A DNA stretch of 64,000 nucleotides from positions 806,001-870,000 of the forward strand of contig JADJOT010000009.1 of NCBI GenBank assembly GCA_016713625.1. Direction: 5' to 3'. Below the pieces are notes generated by a model. It did not search any database. It worked only from the letters and a program-made list of their open reading frames with translations, and was not told the origin of the DNA. Positions 47,072 to 55,369 of the stretch are shown here, in pieces (position 1 is the stretch's first letter; every line of letters starts with the position of its first letter). The stretch is from Candidatus Accumulibacter affinis (lineage in GTDB: Bacteria; Pseudomonadota; Gammaproteobacteria; Burkholderiales; Rhodocyclaceae). Made by a program: the position numbers and the translations under genes.

Positions 47072-47630
47072 GTGCGCCGTGTCAAGGCGCTGTCTTTCAG
47101 CGGGTGCGAATCCCGTCCGGTAACTTTCGTTCCGACCGGTAGCAACTGGAGCAGTCGCGAAGGCAACAAAGCGGCTGAAGCCTTCGGTGTAGAGGGTTCT
47201 TTAGGGAACTTGGCGAGCATGCAGGCCGTAATGTGAATGAACACTGAGCAGGCCTCGGAAAGAGCGATGCGGAAGCCGACCCGGCGTTACAACGGGGAAG
47301 GCCGCTGTCGTAGGTGAAGCGAACGAAAGGCAGCCTGCGATTCCGCCGGGGTAGTGGTGACGGCATGTGTGGAAGAGGAAGACAGAGGCAACACGGGAAG
47401 CCCCATCGCGTGGTCAAGCGCAAGACCAACCGGACGCCCGCGAGGGACAGGCCGGGCGAGGTGGGGTGGCGGAGAGGCCCGTAGTACCGTTGAAGTCGGG
47501 TAATGCCGATGGAGGAAAGGGGCCTCAGTTCAAGACCAACGCAAGAAGCGGAAAGGGATAGGAGATTGGGCAACCTGCAAACTCCGATCAACGTTCAGAA
47601 ACTGCGGATGGCGTTACATGCCAAAGCGAA

Positions 47631-49257
47631 GGGTGTATCTCTCACACTGATGTCTGGCGAGGAGGAAAAGGCAGCACGTTTGTGGGGAAGGAAACCTCCT
47701 TCCGGTAGTCCGCAACGACGAGCGTCCAGGCGGCATCGAAGCGGTCACTCTGCACCAAGGCGCGAAAGGTGAGGATGGCTTGACCCCATCGATCGTCCAG
47801 CGCTGACCGGATCGCTTCATGCGCTGGGTGACGAGCGTCTTGCAGGCGGCCTCGATGATGCCGGAGCCGATGGGGAGATTCTGAGCGCGCAACTGCGCGT
47901 ACTTCATCCGTGAGCGATTCCGACGGAAGTACGTCAGTTCCTTCTTCAGCGTGTCGCGGCGTGGCTTGCGGCGGTGGTGATACGCCAGCGTGCGGATCAC
48001 TTTCTCGACCCCCTGGTCGTCATTGAGCAAGACCTGTCGGTACGCCTCGGACTTGGCTCGTGCCTGCGCCGAGTCCGTGCCATAGATGAGGTCGAAAGCA
48101 CTGCACAGGTGTTCAGCCGCATGGTAGAAGTCTACGACTTCGATTCCGTCAGGCAGATCCTTGGAAAGAAACGTCCAGTTATCGCGGGCGCCGTCGGCCA
48201 CTTTGACGAGCGGCACGTTGGGGTACTGCTTCAACGCATGTTCGACTTCGGCAGCCAGTTGGCGCTTGAGCACCCCCTTTTTCGGCTCCGGCATGCGCGC
48301 AAAACGCACCGTGCGCAAACGCTCGCCTTTTACGTCGTAAAGGCTGACCGTGCCGCAACCGACCTCACGGTAGCCCGCGGGGCCACTGACTTGCTTGCCC
48401 TCCTGCCGGCTCTGCTCCCGCTTGGCCTCGCGTTGGCCGTCCTTCATCGGCGCCATCACGCCATCGAGCGAGACGCCGATCACCGCCACCTCAGACACCG
48501 CTTCTTCCTGCGCTTGCAGCTCGCTTTCCCATTCCCGACGACGCATTTCCCAACGTTCGCTGATGCCCTTCGGCAACCGGTCCAACGTACTGCGCGAGGG
48601 GTGCATGCCGCCCAGCTCACGAAACAGATTCTCGCTCTCCAATGACGTCAGGTGGGTCATCGCCCACACCCCCATCCGCGCCGCCAGCGGCGTGAACAAC
48701 CCTTCGACAATCCCCGCGCGCAGTTCCAGCGGACACTCGCTCGCGCCGTTCGTTCCGACCGCGCGATAGCGATGCCGAAGTACCTTCACGGGCCCCGCCG
48801 CCGTCATGTACTCCCCAACGCCAGTCACCACCGGCCGATGGACGAGTCCATCAATGACCACCTCGGGCAGCGTGACATCCAGCCTCGCCAACTCCTCGCC
48901 AAGAAACTCTCGCTCCGCTTCGTTGAACCGCCTGCGGGCCTCTCGTTCAAACGCTTCGAACCCGCCCTCATACTCCCGCCGACTGTGCTGCCGTTCTTCA
49001 ACGAACTTCAGCAGCCCCTCCAGGGCCTTCCCGCCAACAACGCTTCCCGTTCCCTCTTCACTCAACTTTGCTACACTTTCCATGGGCCGACCTCCGATGG
49101 TTATCCTGCAACGAAGCCATCGTTTTAGCATAGAGGTCGGCCCAACTCTACTCCCCCATCACCTCTCCAAACTCACCCTCAGCGACCAAATTGTTCAGAT
49201 CACGTCAATATAGCGTCGTAACCTATTGATTGGTATATCAATTTAAGATCTACACCC
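47631..49257 (-). mobile_element. ISKra4-family insertion sequence inside the intron reverse transcriptase, 8-bp target duplication
   Basis: The ends begin GGGTGTA (47631) and finish TACACCC (49257). Direct repeats AAAGCGAA lie at 47623-47630 and 49258-49265. Removing 47631-49265 restores the reverse-transcriptase reading frame (HAKAKEEPGYRF), which proves the insertion point. It is 1,627 bases long. Confidence 0.88.
47642..49083 (-). pseudogene. ISKra4-type transposase with C-terminal frameshift
   Basis: From 49083 (MESVAKLSEEG) it reads cleanly through LDGVMAPMKDG, VKVADGARDNWTFL and LPIGSGIIEAACKTLVTQRM. A missing G at about 47783 then changes the frame just after RWTIDG. In the shifted frame the protein would end QAILTFRALVQSDRF...RQTSV at 47642, so only the last 45 residues are affected. 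It differs strongly from the transposase at 42499, so two ISKra4 subgroups are present. Confidence 0.85.
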
Positions 49258-50540
49258 AAAGCGAAGGAAGAACCCGGGTACCGGTTCTACCTCCTGTACG
49301 ACAAGATTCATCGACGGGACGTGCTCGACCATGCCTACCGAAGCTGCCAAGCCAACCAGGGAGCAGCCGGGGTAGATGGAGTGCGTTTTGAAGACATCGA
49401 AGCGTATGGAGAAGAACGCTGGCTTGGGGAACTGGCGGAACGGCTGAAGCAGAAGGACTACCGACCGGAAGCGGTCAAACGGGTCTGGATACCGAAGCCG
49501 AACGGCAAGCTGCGCCCCTTGGGCATACCGACGATCACCGACCGAGTGGTACAAACGGCGGTGCTGCTCGTGCTGGAACCTATCTTTGAAGCCGACCTGC
49601 AACCGGAGCAATACGCGTACCGGGCAGAGCGGGAGCGCAGGACGCGGTAAAGGCGGTTCATCGTCTGCTGAATACAGGACACCAGCAAGTGATCGATGCG
49701 GATCTGTCAGGCTATTTTGATCGCATTCCGCACCCTGAGCTGATGAAGAGCGTCGCCCGTCGGATCGTGGATCGGCACGTTCTGCACCTCATCAAGCAAT
49801 GGCTGGAAGCGCCAGTGGAAGAGGACGATGGACACGGTCACCGGAAGCGGACGACGTCCAACCGGGACACCGGACGCGGCACCCCGCAAGGGGCTCCGAT
49901 TTCACCGCTGCTGTCGAATCTGTACATGCGGCGTTTCCTCCTCGGATGGAAGAGGTTGGGGTATGCCCGTCGCTGGTCGGCGCACATCGTCAATTACGCA
50001 GACGACTTCGTCATCTGCTGCAAAGGCCGGGCAGAAGATGCCATGGACGCGATGCGGGGGATGATGGAGCAACTGAAGCTGACGGTGAACGACGACAAGA
50101 CACACCTGTGTCAAATACCGCAAGAGCGGTTTGATTTCCTGGGTTACACCCTCGGGCGGTGCTACAGCCGCGAGACCGGGCGCGCCTACATCGGCACTCG
50201 GCCCTCGCAGAAGAGCATCAAACGGATGGTGGAAAGCATCACTCGGGAAACCGACCGTTGCCGAACCCTCCTGGATGCCGAGTTTGTCGTGGGACGGCTG
50301 AACCGGAAACTGACCGGCTGGGCGAATTACTTCTGCCTCGGTCCAGTCAGCCCGGCCTATCGGGCGATCAACTCCCACGTCACGCAACGGCTCCGCCGGT
50401 GGTTATGCAAGAAGCACAAGGTCTCCGGCACGGGGTTGGCGCGCTACCCGGATCAGTATCTCTACGAACAGTTGGGGCTGGTCAATTTGCCGGCACGGAC
50501 CCATGACCTTCCGTGGGCGAAAGCGTGATGTCTTGTCCGA

Positions 50541-50574
50541 GAGCCGGATGCGGGAAAACCGCACGTCCGGTTCG
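50541..50574 (+). ncRNA. Group II intron domain V
   Basis: A 34-base hairpin GAGCCGGATGCGG - GAAA - CCGCACGTCCGGTTC with the catalytic AGC near its 5' side, a GNRA loop and the two-base bulge in the middle. It is 12 bases after the maturase stop, the expected place. Confidence 0.9.
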
Positions 50575-50687
50575 ATGAGCGGGATGTGGAAACGGGGCGA
50601 TGGCCCGGCTACTTGGGCACCGTCAGACGAAAGGGACGGAAACAGACAAGCCGGACCTAATGCTACCGCGCCACATCTCGACTCTAC

Positions 50688-50866
50688 CCGACATTTGCAA
50701 CCATCGGATGCACTTGATCGTCGGGTTACGGCCTGCGGCCTAACCCATCATGATTGACGATTGACTCGCCCCTGACGATGAAAGCGATGTCAAAGAGCCG
50801 GGCTTTCACGGTAACCCGACCTACGGCTTGCTGCATGCTGCGGGCGCGAGCTTGGGGCTGGTAGAA
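50688..50866. other. Intron 3' flank with REP-like copies
   Basis: This short spacer carries a complete REP-like stem (50720-50746) and an inverted half copy (50811-50826). It ends in TGGTAGAA (50859-50866), the left target duplication of the IS66-type element. No gene is seen. Confidence 0.5.
50720..50746. repeat. REP-like palindrome
   Basis: GTCGGGTTACGGCC (50720-50733) faces GGCCTAACCC (50737-50746) around TGC, the same family as 44099-44128. Confidence 0.75.
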
Positions 50867-50926
50867 GTAACTTCTCAAAAACCCTGGGCAGGAGCATGGC
50901 ACTGGGTTGGCTTCGGAGCGACGCAC

Positions 50927-51820
50927 TCACCCGCAGAGTACCCGTCTGAAGTGCCTGTCGAGCGGATAGAGCCAGACGGTCTTGATCGGCAGCAGGGCTT
51001 GGTGGAGAACATCGAGCTTGCCGCGGCCGGTGGTTTGACCGAGGCAGATCCAGTTGGCCGCCTGGTAAGCGGTGCCGCGAAAGCGCTCTTGCTCGACGAA
51101 GGTTTCGAGCAAGAGCGGCCGGTAACCGTATTGGAGCTGCCAGTCGGCGGCGATCTGCCGGGCGGCGCGAGCCAAAATGGACGAGGCCAGATTCTTGCAT
51201 TCAATCCACGGCAGGATGAGGAATCGAGCGTTGTTCACGACCCGGTGCAGGTGCTCCTGGCGTTGCGCAGGCGTCCAGCCGATATAGTGGTCGCGCGGCT
51301 GGGTCTTCCAGGCGGCGGCGGCGAAGCTGAGCAAGGCGACGAGTCGTCCGCCCGCGCGAACGAAGTAGCGCAGTTGGGCGCCGGGCAGCGGTTGATAGCC
51401 GAGGTAGTGGTAACGGTCGATGTGCTCGTTGTGCAGCTGCGATTCGGCGCGATGACTCACCAAGTGCAGTTGCAGCGTGCCCAGGCTACGCGGGCCGTCG
51501 GCACGCAAAAGCGCGTCGGGTTCGGCCTGCGCGGTACGACGGTGCCAGGGTTTTCCGTTGTGATTGCCGTTGCGCGGCGGCGGCAGTTGCAGCAAGCCAT
51601 CGGTCTGCATGCGCAGCATCGCCACGCGGCAGCTCATCTCCTTGATCCGCCCATCCTCGCGGCACCAGCCGAGATCGGCACAGACCAAGCGGGACAGCTG
51701 CGCGCGCGAGGCGGCAGGATTGGCTGCGATCAGCCGTCGGATCTGGTCGAGCTCCGCGGTGCTGAAGATGCGCTTGCAATAGCGAGCGGGCGCTGCTTCA
51801 GGGGCCATGTACGGGAACAT
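50927..51820 (-). CDS. DruA-like protein (DUF4338) inside the IS66-type element
   Basis: The 297-residue protein matches my memory of DUF4338, the family of DruA from the Druantia anti-phage system. Recognised parts are SRAQLSRLVCADLGWCREDG, HYLGYQPLPGAQLRYFV, LSFAAAAWKTQPRDHYIGW, VVNNARFLILPW and YGYRPLLLETFVE. The first 90 residues look like a DNA-binding winged helix. It starts at 51820 (MFPYMAPEAA), overlapping the end of the transposase gene by 23 bases, so it is coupled to it. Biochemical function is unknown; it may be a transposition helper or a carried defence gene. It appears intact. Confidence 0.82.
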   Translation of the reverse strand: MFPYMAPEAAPARYCKRIFSTAELDQIRRLIAANPAASRAQLSRLVCADLGWCREDGRIKEMSCRVAMLRMQTDGLLQLPPPRNGNHNGKPWHRRTAQAEPDALLRADGPRSLGTLQLHLVSHRAESQLHNEHIDRYHYLGYQPLPGAQLRYFVRAGGRLVALLSFAAAAWKTQPRDHYIGWTPAQRQEHLHRVVNNARFLILPWIECKNLASSILARAARQIAADWQLQYGYRPLLLETFVEQERFRGTAYQAANWICLGQTTGRGKLDVLHQALLPIKTVWLYPLDRHFRRVLCG

Positions 51821-53410
51821 TCGCCCCCGTCGGCGTGGCCTCAAAGATCCACTGCGCCAGCGGAGCAATCCGATGCCAGCCGAAGACGCGGTCCTGAAGG
51901 TATTGCCAGAAGGAAAGTTGGTTCTTGCGGCAGGTCTTCTTGAGGCTGGCGAAGGTATCGCGGCAGCGGCGGCCGGACGCGCTGCGGGTGGAGCCGCTGA
52001 TCTTGCGCTTCTTGACGTAGTCGCGGATATCCGACTCACTGAGGTTGTTGTGCAGGGGAAGCTCGGGACGTTGCAACACGCGCAGCAACTCCTCCCGGTT
52101 GCGGCGCATTCGTTTCAGGGCCTGATCGAGGCTGGCATAACCGGTCCGGGTGGCACAAAGCGTGTCGAAGCGGGCTTCGATCGCGGCTGCAGTGAGTGCC
52201 TCCGGCGCTTCCTTGTACGCCTTGAGCGCATCGTAGATCGCCCACAGCTCGCTGCGCACCGAAGCCAGCGCCTCGCGTTGCGGCTCGTTGAAGCCGAGCA
52301 GTTTGGCCAGCACGCGTTCGGCATGGATCCAGCACAGGGCGTGGATCAGCACATCGAACTGCCCGGCGTCATCGCTGACGATCGCCAGATCGGGGCGACG
52401 CCCTGCTCGACGACGGTACCGAGCAAGACGCCTTCGGTCACCAGGCGAACATGGCGCGGATCGGTGATGGCCTGCTGAGCCAAGACCGCCTGCCAGGCGG
52501 TTTGACCCGTCCATACCGCCGGTGCCAGCGCGGTGAGTGCCTGGAGTGGAGCGCACGGCAGCTGGTGCTCGGCCAGATAGGCCAGCGCGGCCTGATTCAG
52601 GGTGTAGGCATCGTGCCCGGCACGGAGCAACTCCAGGAAATTGATCCGACTCTTGCTGTCGGTGCTCGCGAACCAGGCGAAGCGTTCGTTGCCGATATGC
52701 GTACAGTACCCATTCTTGCCCCGATGGCGCGCACCCGTATCGTCCACATGAACGTACCGGCTGCGCTGCAGCCCCGCTTGCAGCAGCGCGTCCTTCTCGC
52801 GATGGAACTCGCTATGGCCGTCGGTGATCAACGCGCTGAGCTGCCCGGCCGAGAGGTCGATCTGCCACTCCCGCAGTTGCTCAAGCAAGAGCGGCTGCGT
52901 CACATGCGCATGGTGGTACTGGTACAGGATGAAAGCGCGCAGCTGCGGGCCGAAATGCACACCGCCGATCTCGGCAGGCAACTGGCCGATCAGGCTCTCG
53001 CCCTCGGGGGTGACCCAGCGCTCCAGCCGATACCGGGTGTTGTGAACCCCGATCCGGAGCTCCTGCACCACGAAATCCTGGTAGCCCTTGAAGCGACTGT
53101 TCGGCGGAATCGTCTCTGCCGGCTGTCGCTTGACCGACTCGTGGATCTCAAGCTCTGCCGTCTTGTGGCGTTTGCCGTGAGGCTTCGGCGCCTGCCCTTG
53201 CTTCTTCTCGGTGCGATCGCCTTCCAGCGCCGACGGTTTGATCACGGGCTTCGGCTTCTGACCCTTCAGTCGCGCCACCTCATCGCGCAGCGCCTGAATC
53301 TGTTCCTGCTGCCGATGGCAGAGTTCCAGCAGCTGCACGACCGCCGGTGTCCTTTGGTCGGCAGGGATATCCGGGATACCGGGAAGCTTCCGTGGGGTTT
53401 CCGTGCTCAT
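51798..53410 (-). pseudogene. IS66-family transposase, one frameshift
   Basis: From 53410 (MSTETPRKLPGIPDIPADQ) it has a coiled-coil leader, a basic region (KKQGQAPKPHGKRHK), and the DDE domain start YVHVDDTGARHRGKNGYCTHIG. Near 52395 the frame shifts by one base and continues with DLAIVSDDAGQFDVLIHALCW, IHAERVLAKL and the end HNNLSESDIRDYVKKRKISG. It stops at 51798. The two halves together look complete, so the break is recent or an error. Confidence 0.87.
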
Positions 53411-53658
53411 GCTGCGGATTGAATCACATCTCGCGCGCTGTGTCCAGCCCTTCCTGCAAGCAAGCACCCCGAATTCAGCGAACGCTTATGCCCGGGGTTT
53501 TTGAGGAGTTACTGGTAGAAGACGCAACCCATTGAGCGAAAACGTGGTCTGTCCCCGATTTTTTTCCGATCCTGTGCGCTTTCGATGTCGCCGAATTGTA
53601 GCGGTTGACTTCAAGGAATACCGACACCACAATGGTTCCATTTTGGTTCGCTAATGCC

Positions 53659-53904
53659 ATGCCTACAACGTTGACCCTGAAAAACATTCCGGATGCCGTA
53701 TACGAGAAATTGAAACTCTCTGCGGAAAACCATCGTCGCAGCCTGAACAGTGAAGCAATTGTGTGCCTTGAATCGGTGCTGCTTCCCACCAAGATGATGC
53801 CCGCCGAGAGATTGGCACGCGCACGCGAGCTACGCGCAGCATTACCGCAAGGAGAGTTCGGCGCATGCGACATCGACGCTGCGAAACGCGAGGGCCGCCC
53901 GTGA
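53659..53904 (+). CDS. vapB: VapB/FitA-type antitoxin
   Basis: An 81-residue ribbon-helix-helix protein: TTLTLKNIPDAVYEKLKLSAENHRRSLNSEA is the FitA/Arc-like DNA-binding part, and the second half wraps the toxin (AERLARARELRAALPQGEF). The start at 53659 (MPTTLTL) is chosen over upstream in-frame starts. It overlaps the toxin start (GTGA). Expected to repress its own promoter with VapC. Confidence 0.88.
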   Translation: MPTTLTLKNIPDAVYEKLKLSAENHRRSLNSEAIVCLESVLLPTKMMPAERLARARELRAALPQGEFGACDIDAAKREGRP

Positions 53905-54296
53905 TTGTGGTTGACTCGAATGTGCTTGCATATCTGTACTTGCCAAGCGAGTACACCGCAGCAGCGGAGTCGCTGCTGGAACAAGACCCCGAATGGGCGG
54001 CGCCAATTCTTTGGCGTAGTGAGTTTCGTAACATTTTGGTTGGCTACATGCGGCGCAAGGCCATTTCTTTTCAGCAGGCAAACAGCCTGCAAGGAGAAGC
54101 GGAAGGCTTGCTTGAAGGTTCAGAGTTCGAGGTTGACTCGCTTGCAGTATTAGAACTCGCACGCGACAGTGATTGTTCTGCATACGACTGCGAGTTTGTT
54201 GCGCTCGCGATGAAACTCGACACCAAGCTGGTGACGATGGACAAGAAGCTGTTACGCGCTTTTCCGAAACGTGCCATTGCGCTCTCTGCGGGCTAA
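53901..54296 (+). CDS. vapC: VapC-type PIN-domain toxin
   Basis: A 131-residue PIN ribonuclease. The acidic residues are Asp in IVVDSNVLAYLYL, Glu in WRSEFRNIL, Asp in SAYDCEFVALA and Asp in LVTMDKKLLRAF, so the active site is complete. Translation starts at GTG 53901 within the antitoxin stop codon. The CRISPR array begins 112 bases downstream. Confidence 0.9.
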   Translation: MIVVDSNVLAYLYLPSEYTAAAESLLEQDPEWAAPILWRSEFRNILVGYMRRKAISFQQANSLQGEAEGLLEGSEFEVDSLAVLELARDSDCSAYDCEFVALAMKLDTKLVTMDKKLLRAFPKRAIALSAG

Positions 54297-54326
54297 GAAC
54301 ACAACACAACAGCGCACAACAGCGGG

Positions 54327-54363
54327 GTCTAACATTCCAACACAAAAAGTTGGAATGTTAGAC
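54327..54363. repeat. Perfect 15-bp inverted repeat next to the CRISPR array
   Basis: GTCTAACATTCCAAC (54327-54341) and GTTGGAATGTTAGAC (54349-54363) pair perfectly around ACAAAAA. It is 44 bases from the first repeat and 31 bases after vapC. There is no T run after it on the plus strand, so it is not a standard terminator. The outer GTCTAAC/GTTAGAC resemble integron attC core sites, but the element is too short for attC. Confidence 0.8.
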
Positions 54364-54407
54364 CTGAGCCCAAACCCTGGTAATCGTTGGACCAGCGGCA
54401 CCGGGCC

Positions 54408-55362
54408 GTCTCAATCCCTTTGTTTTCAGGGCTGGTTACTGACCAGAAGTCCGTGGTCATGTTAGCCAACTTCCGCAAGGTCTCAATCCCTTTGTTTTCA
54501 GGGCTGGTTACTGACCCGCGGCGATGGCGTGGAAGGCCAGCCGGACGAAGTCTCAATCCCTTTGTTTTCAGGGCTGGTTACTGACGAAAAGGTTGTCGCA
54601 CAGTGGGTGCAGTGGAATGCGTCTCAATCCCTTTGTTTTCAGGGCTGGTTACTGACTCGAGCGACCAGAGCATCGACCAAACCAATCGAGTCTCAATCCC
54701 TTTGTTTTCAGGGCTGGTTACTGACGGAGGTCTCCATGATGTCGGGCATCAAGGGTTTGTCTCAATCCCTTTGTTTTCAGGGCTGGTTACTGACGAGCTT
54801 TCAAGAGAAGCTAGCCATCCTGCGCGCGTGGTCTCAATCCCTTTGTTTTCAGGGCTGGTTACTGACACAAAGCACACCATATCGCTGGCGGAAGTCCGCC
54901 GGTCTCAATCCCTTTGTTTTCAGGGCTGGTTACTGACAACAGCAAAATGGATAAGGAGATTCAGATGAAAGAGTCTCAATCCCTTTGTTTTCAGGGCTGG
55001 TTACTGACCGCGGCGACACTTTTAGGTGGGTTACGGAGGAAGTGTCTCAATCCCTTTGTTTTCAGGGCTGGTTACTGACTTCATATGGCTAAATACCTGC
55101 AGCCACGGCGTTACGTCTCAATCCCTTTGTTTTCAGGGCTGGTTACTGACTACTCGACGCTAAGGAAATCAAACAACGCGGCAGGTCTCAATCCCTTTGT
55201 TTTCAGGGCTGGTTACTGACACAGTGAAGAGGCCAATCGCCAGATTGCCATTATCAGTCTCAATCCCTTTGTTTTCAGGGCTGGTTACTGACCCCGGGAA
55301 CGACATGGATGCCCCGGCCTTGTACCGTCTCAATCCCTTTGTTTTCAGGGCTGGTTACTGAC
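54408..55362 (-). CRISPR. CRISPR array, 14 repeats of 36 bp and 13 spacers
   Basis: The repeat starts GTCTCAATCCCTTTG and ends GGTTACTGAC on the plus strand. All 14 copies (first 54408-54443, last 55327-55362) appear identical. Spacers are 33-36 bases. The reverse complement ends ATTGAGAC, the form of the 8-base crRNA handle in type I/III systems, so crRNA is probably read from the minus strand, in line with the cas operon, whose cas6 stop is only seven bases away. No leader is visible on that side. Spacers 5 and 8 contain a Shine-Dalgarno plus ATG on the plus strand, and spacer 10 contains ATG followed by an open frame. Confidence 0.95.
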
Positions 55363-55369
55363 GCACCTA

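Larger units (their letters stand above)
47503..50528 (+). pseudogene. ltrA: Group II intron reverse transcriptase/maturase, interrupted
   Basis: Translation starts at 47503 (MPMEERGLSS) and reads LQTPINVQKLRMALHAKAK up to 47630. After the insertion sequence it resumes at 49258-49266 with KEEPGYRFYLLYDKIHRRDVL. A one-base shift near 49640 (after YAYRAE) breaks it again before QDAVKAVHRLLNTGHQ. The catalytic NYADDFVIC motif, the GTPQGAPISPLLSN segment and the maturase end are intact to the stop at 50528. So the ribozyme could be mobile only with help from another copy. Confidence 0.88.
47072..50687 (+). mobile_element. Group II intron, interrupted by an insertion sequence
   Basis: The 5' end GTGCGCC matches the GUGYG consensus. 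Domain V is at 50541-50574, and the last bases (CGACTCTAC) end in AC with an A seven bases from the end that could be the branch point. Removing 47072-50687 restores a REP-like palindrome across the junction. Without the inserted IS and one target copy (1,635 bases) the intron is 1,981 bases, a normal size. Domains I-III should lie in 47072-47502. It encodes a reverse transcriptase that is now broken. Confidence 0.8.
50867..53512 (-). mobile_element. IS66-family element carrying a DruA/DUF4338 gene
   Basis: Terminal inverted repeats begin GTAACT and continue CTCAAAAACCC-GGGCA (50867-50890 and 53489-53512, two mismatches in 24). An 8-bp direct repeat TGGTAGAA lies outside each end (50859-50866, 53513-53520). 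GTAA ends and 8-bp duplications are IS66 features. It is 2,646 bases and contains only a transposase and a DUF4338 gene. The tnpA and tnpB genes of classical IS66 are absent. Confidence 0.88.

Noticed and set aside
54327..54363. Integron attC site after vapBC
   Set aside because: The outer cores fit, but the whole element is 37 bases with no unpaired extrahelical bases, shorter than known attC sites, and no second attC or integrase is present.
54297..54407. CRISPR leader on the left side of the array
   Set aside because: The repeat orientation (ATTGAGAC handle on the minus strand), the spacer sense bias and the position of the cas operon favour transcription from the right; not fully excluded.
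54529..54968. Open frames running through the CRISPR repeats
   Set aside because: They arise because the repeat has no stop in two frames; they encode only repeated SLCFQGWLLT-type or SIPLFSGLVTD-type units.
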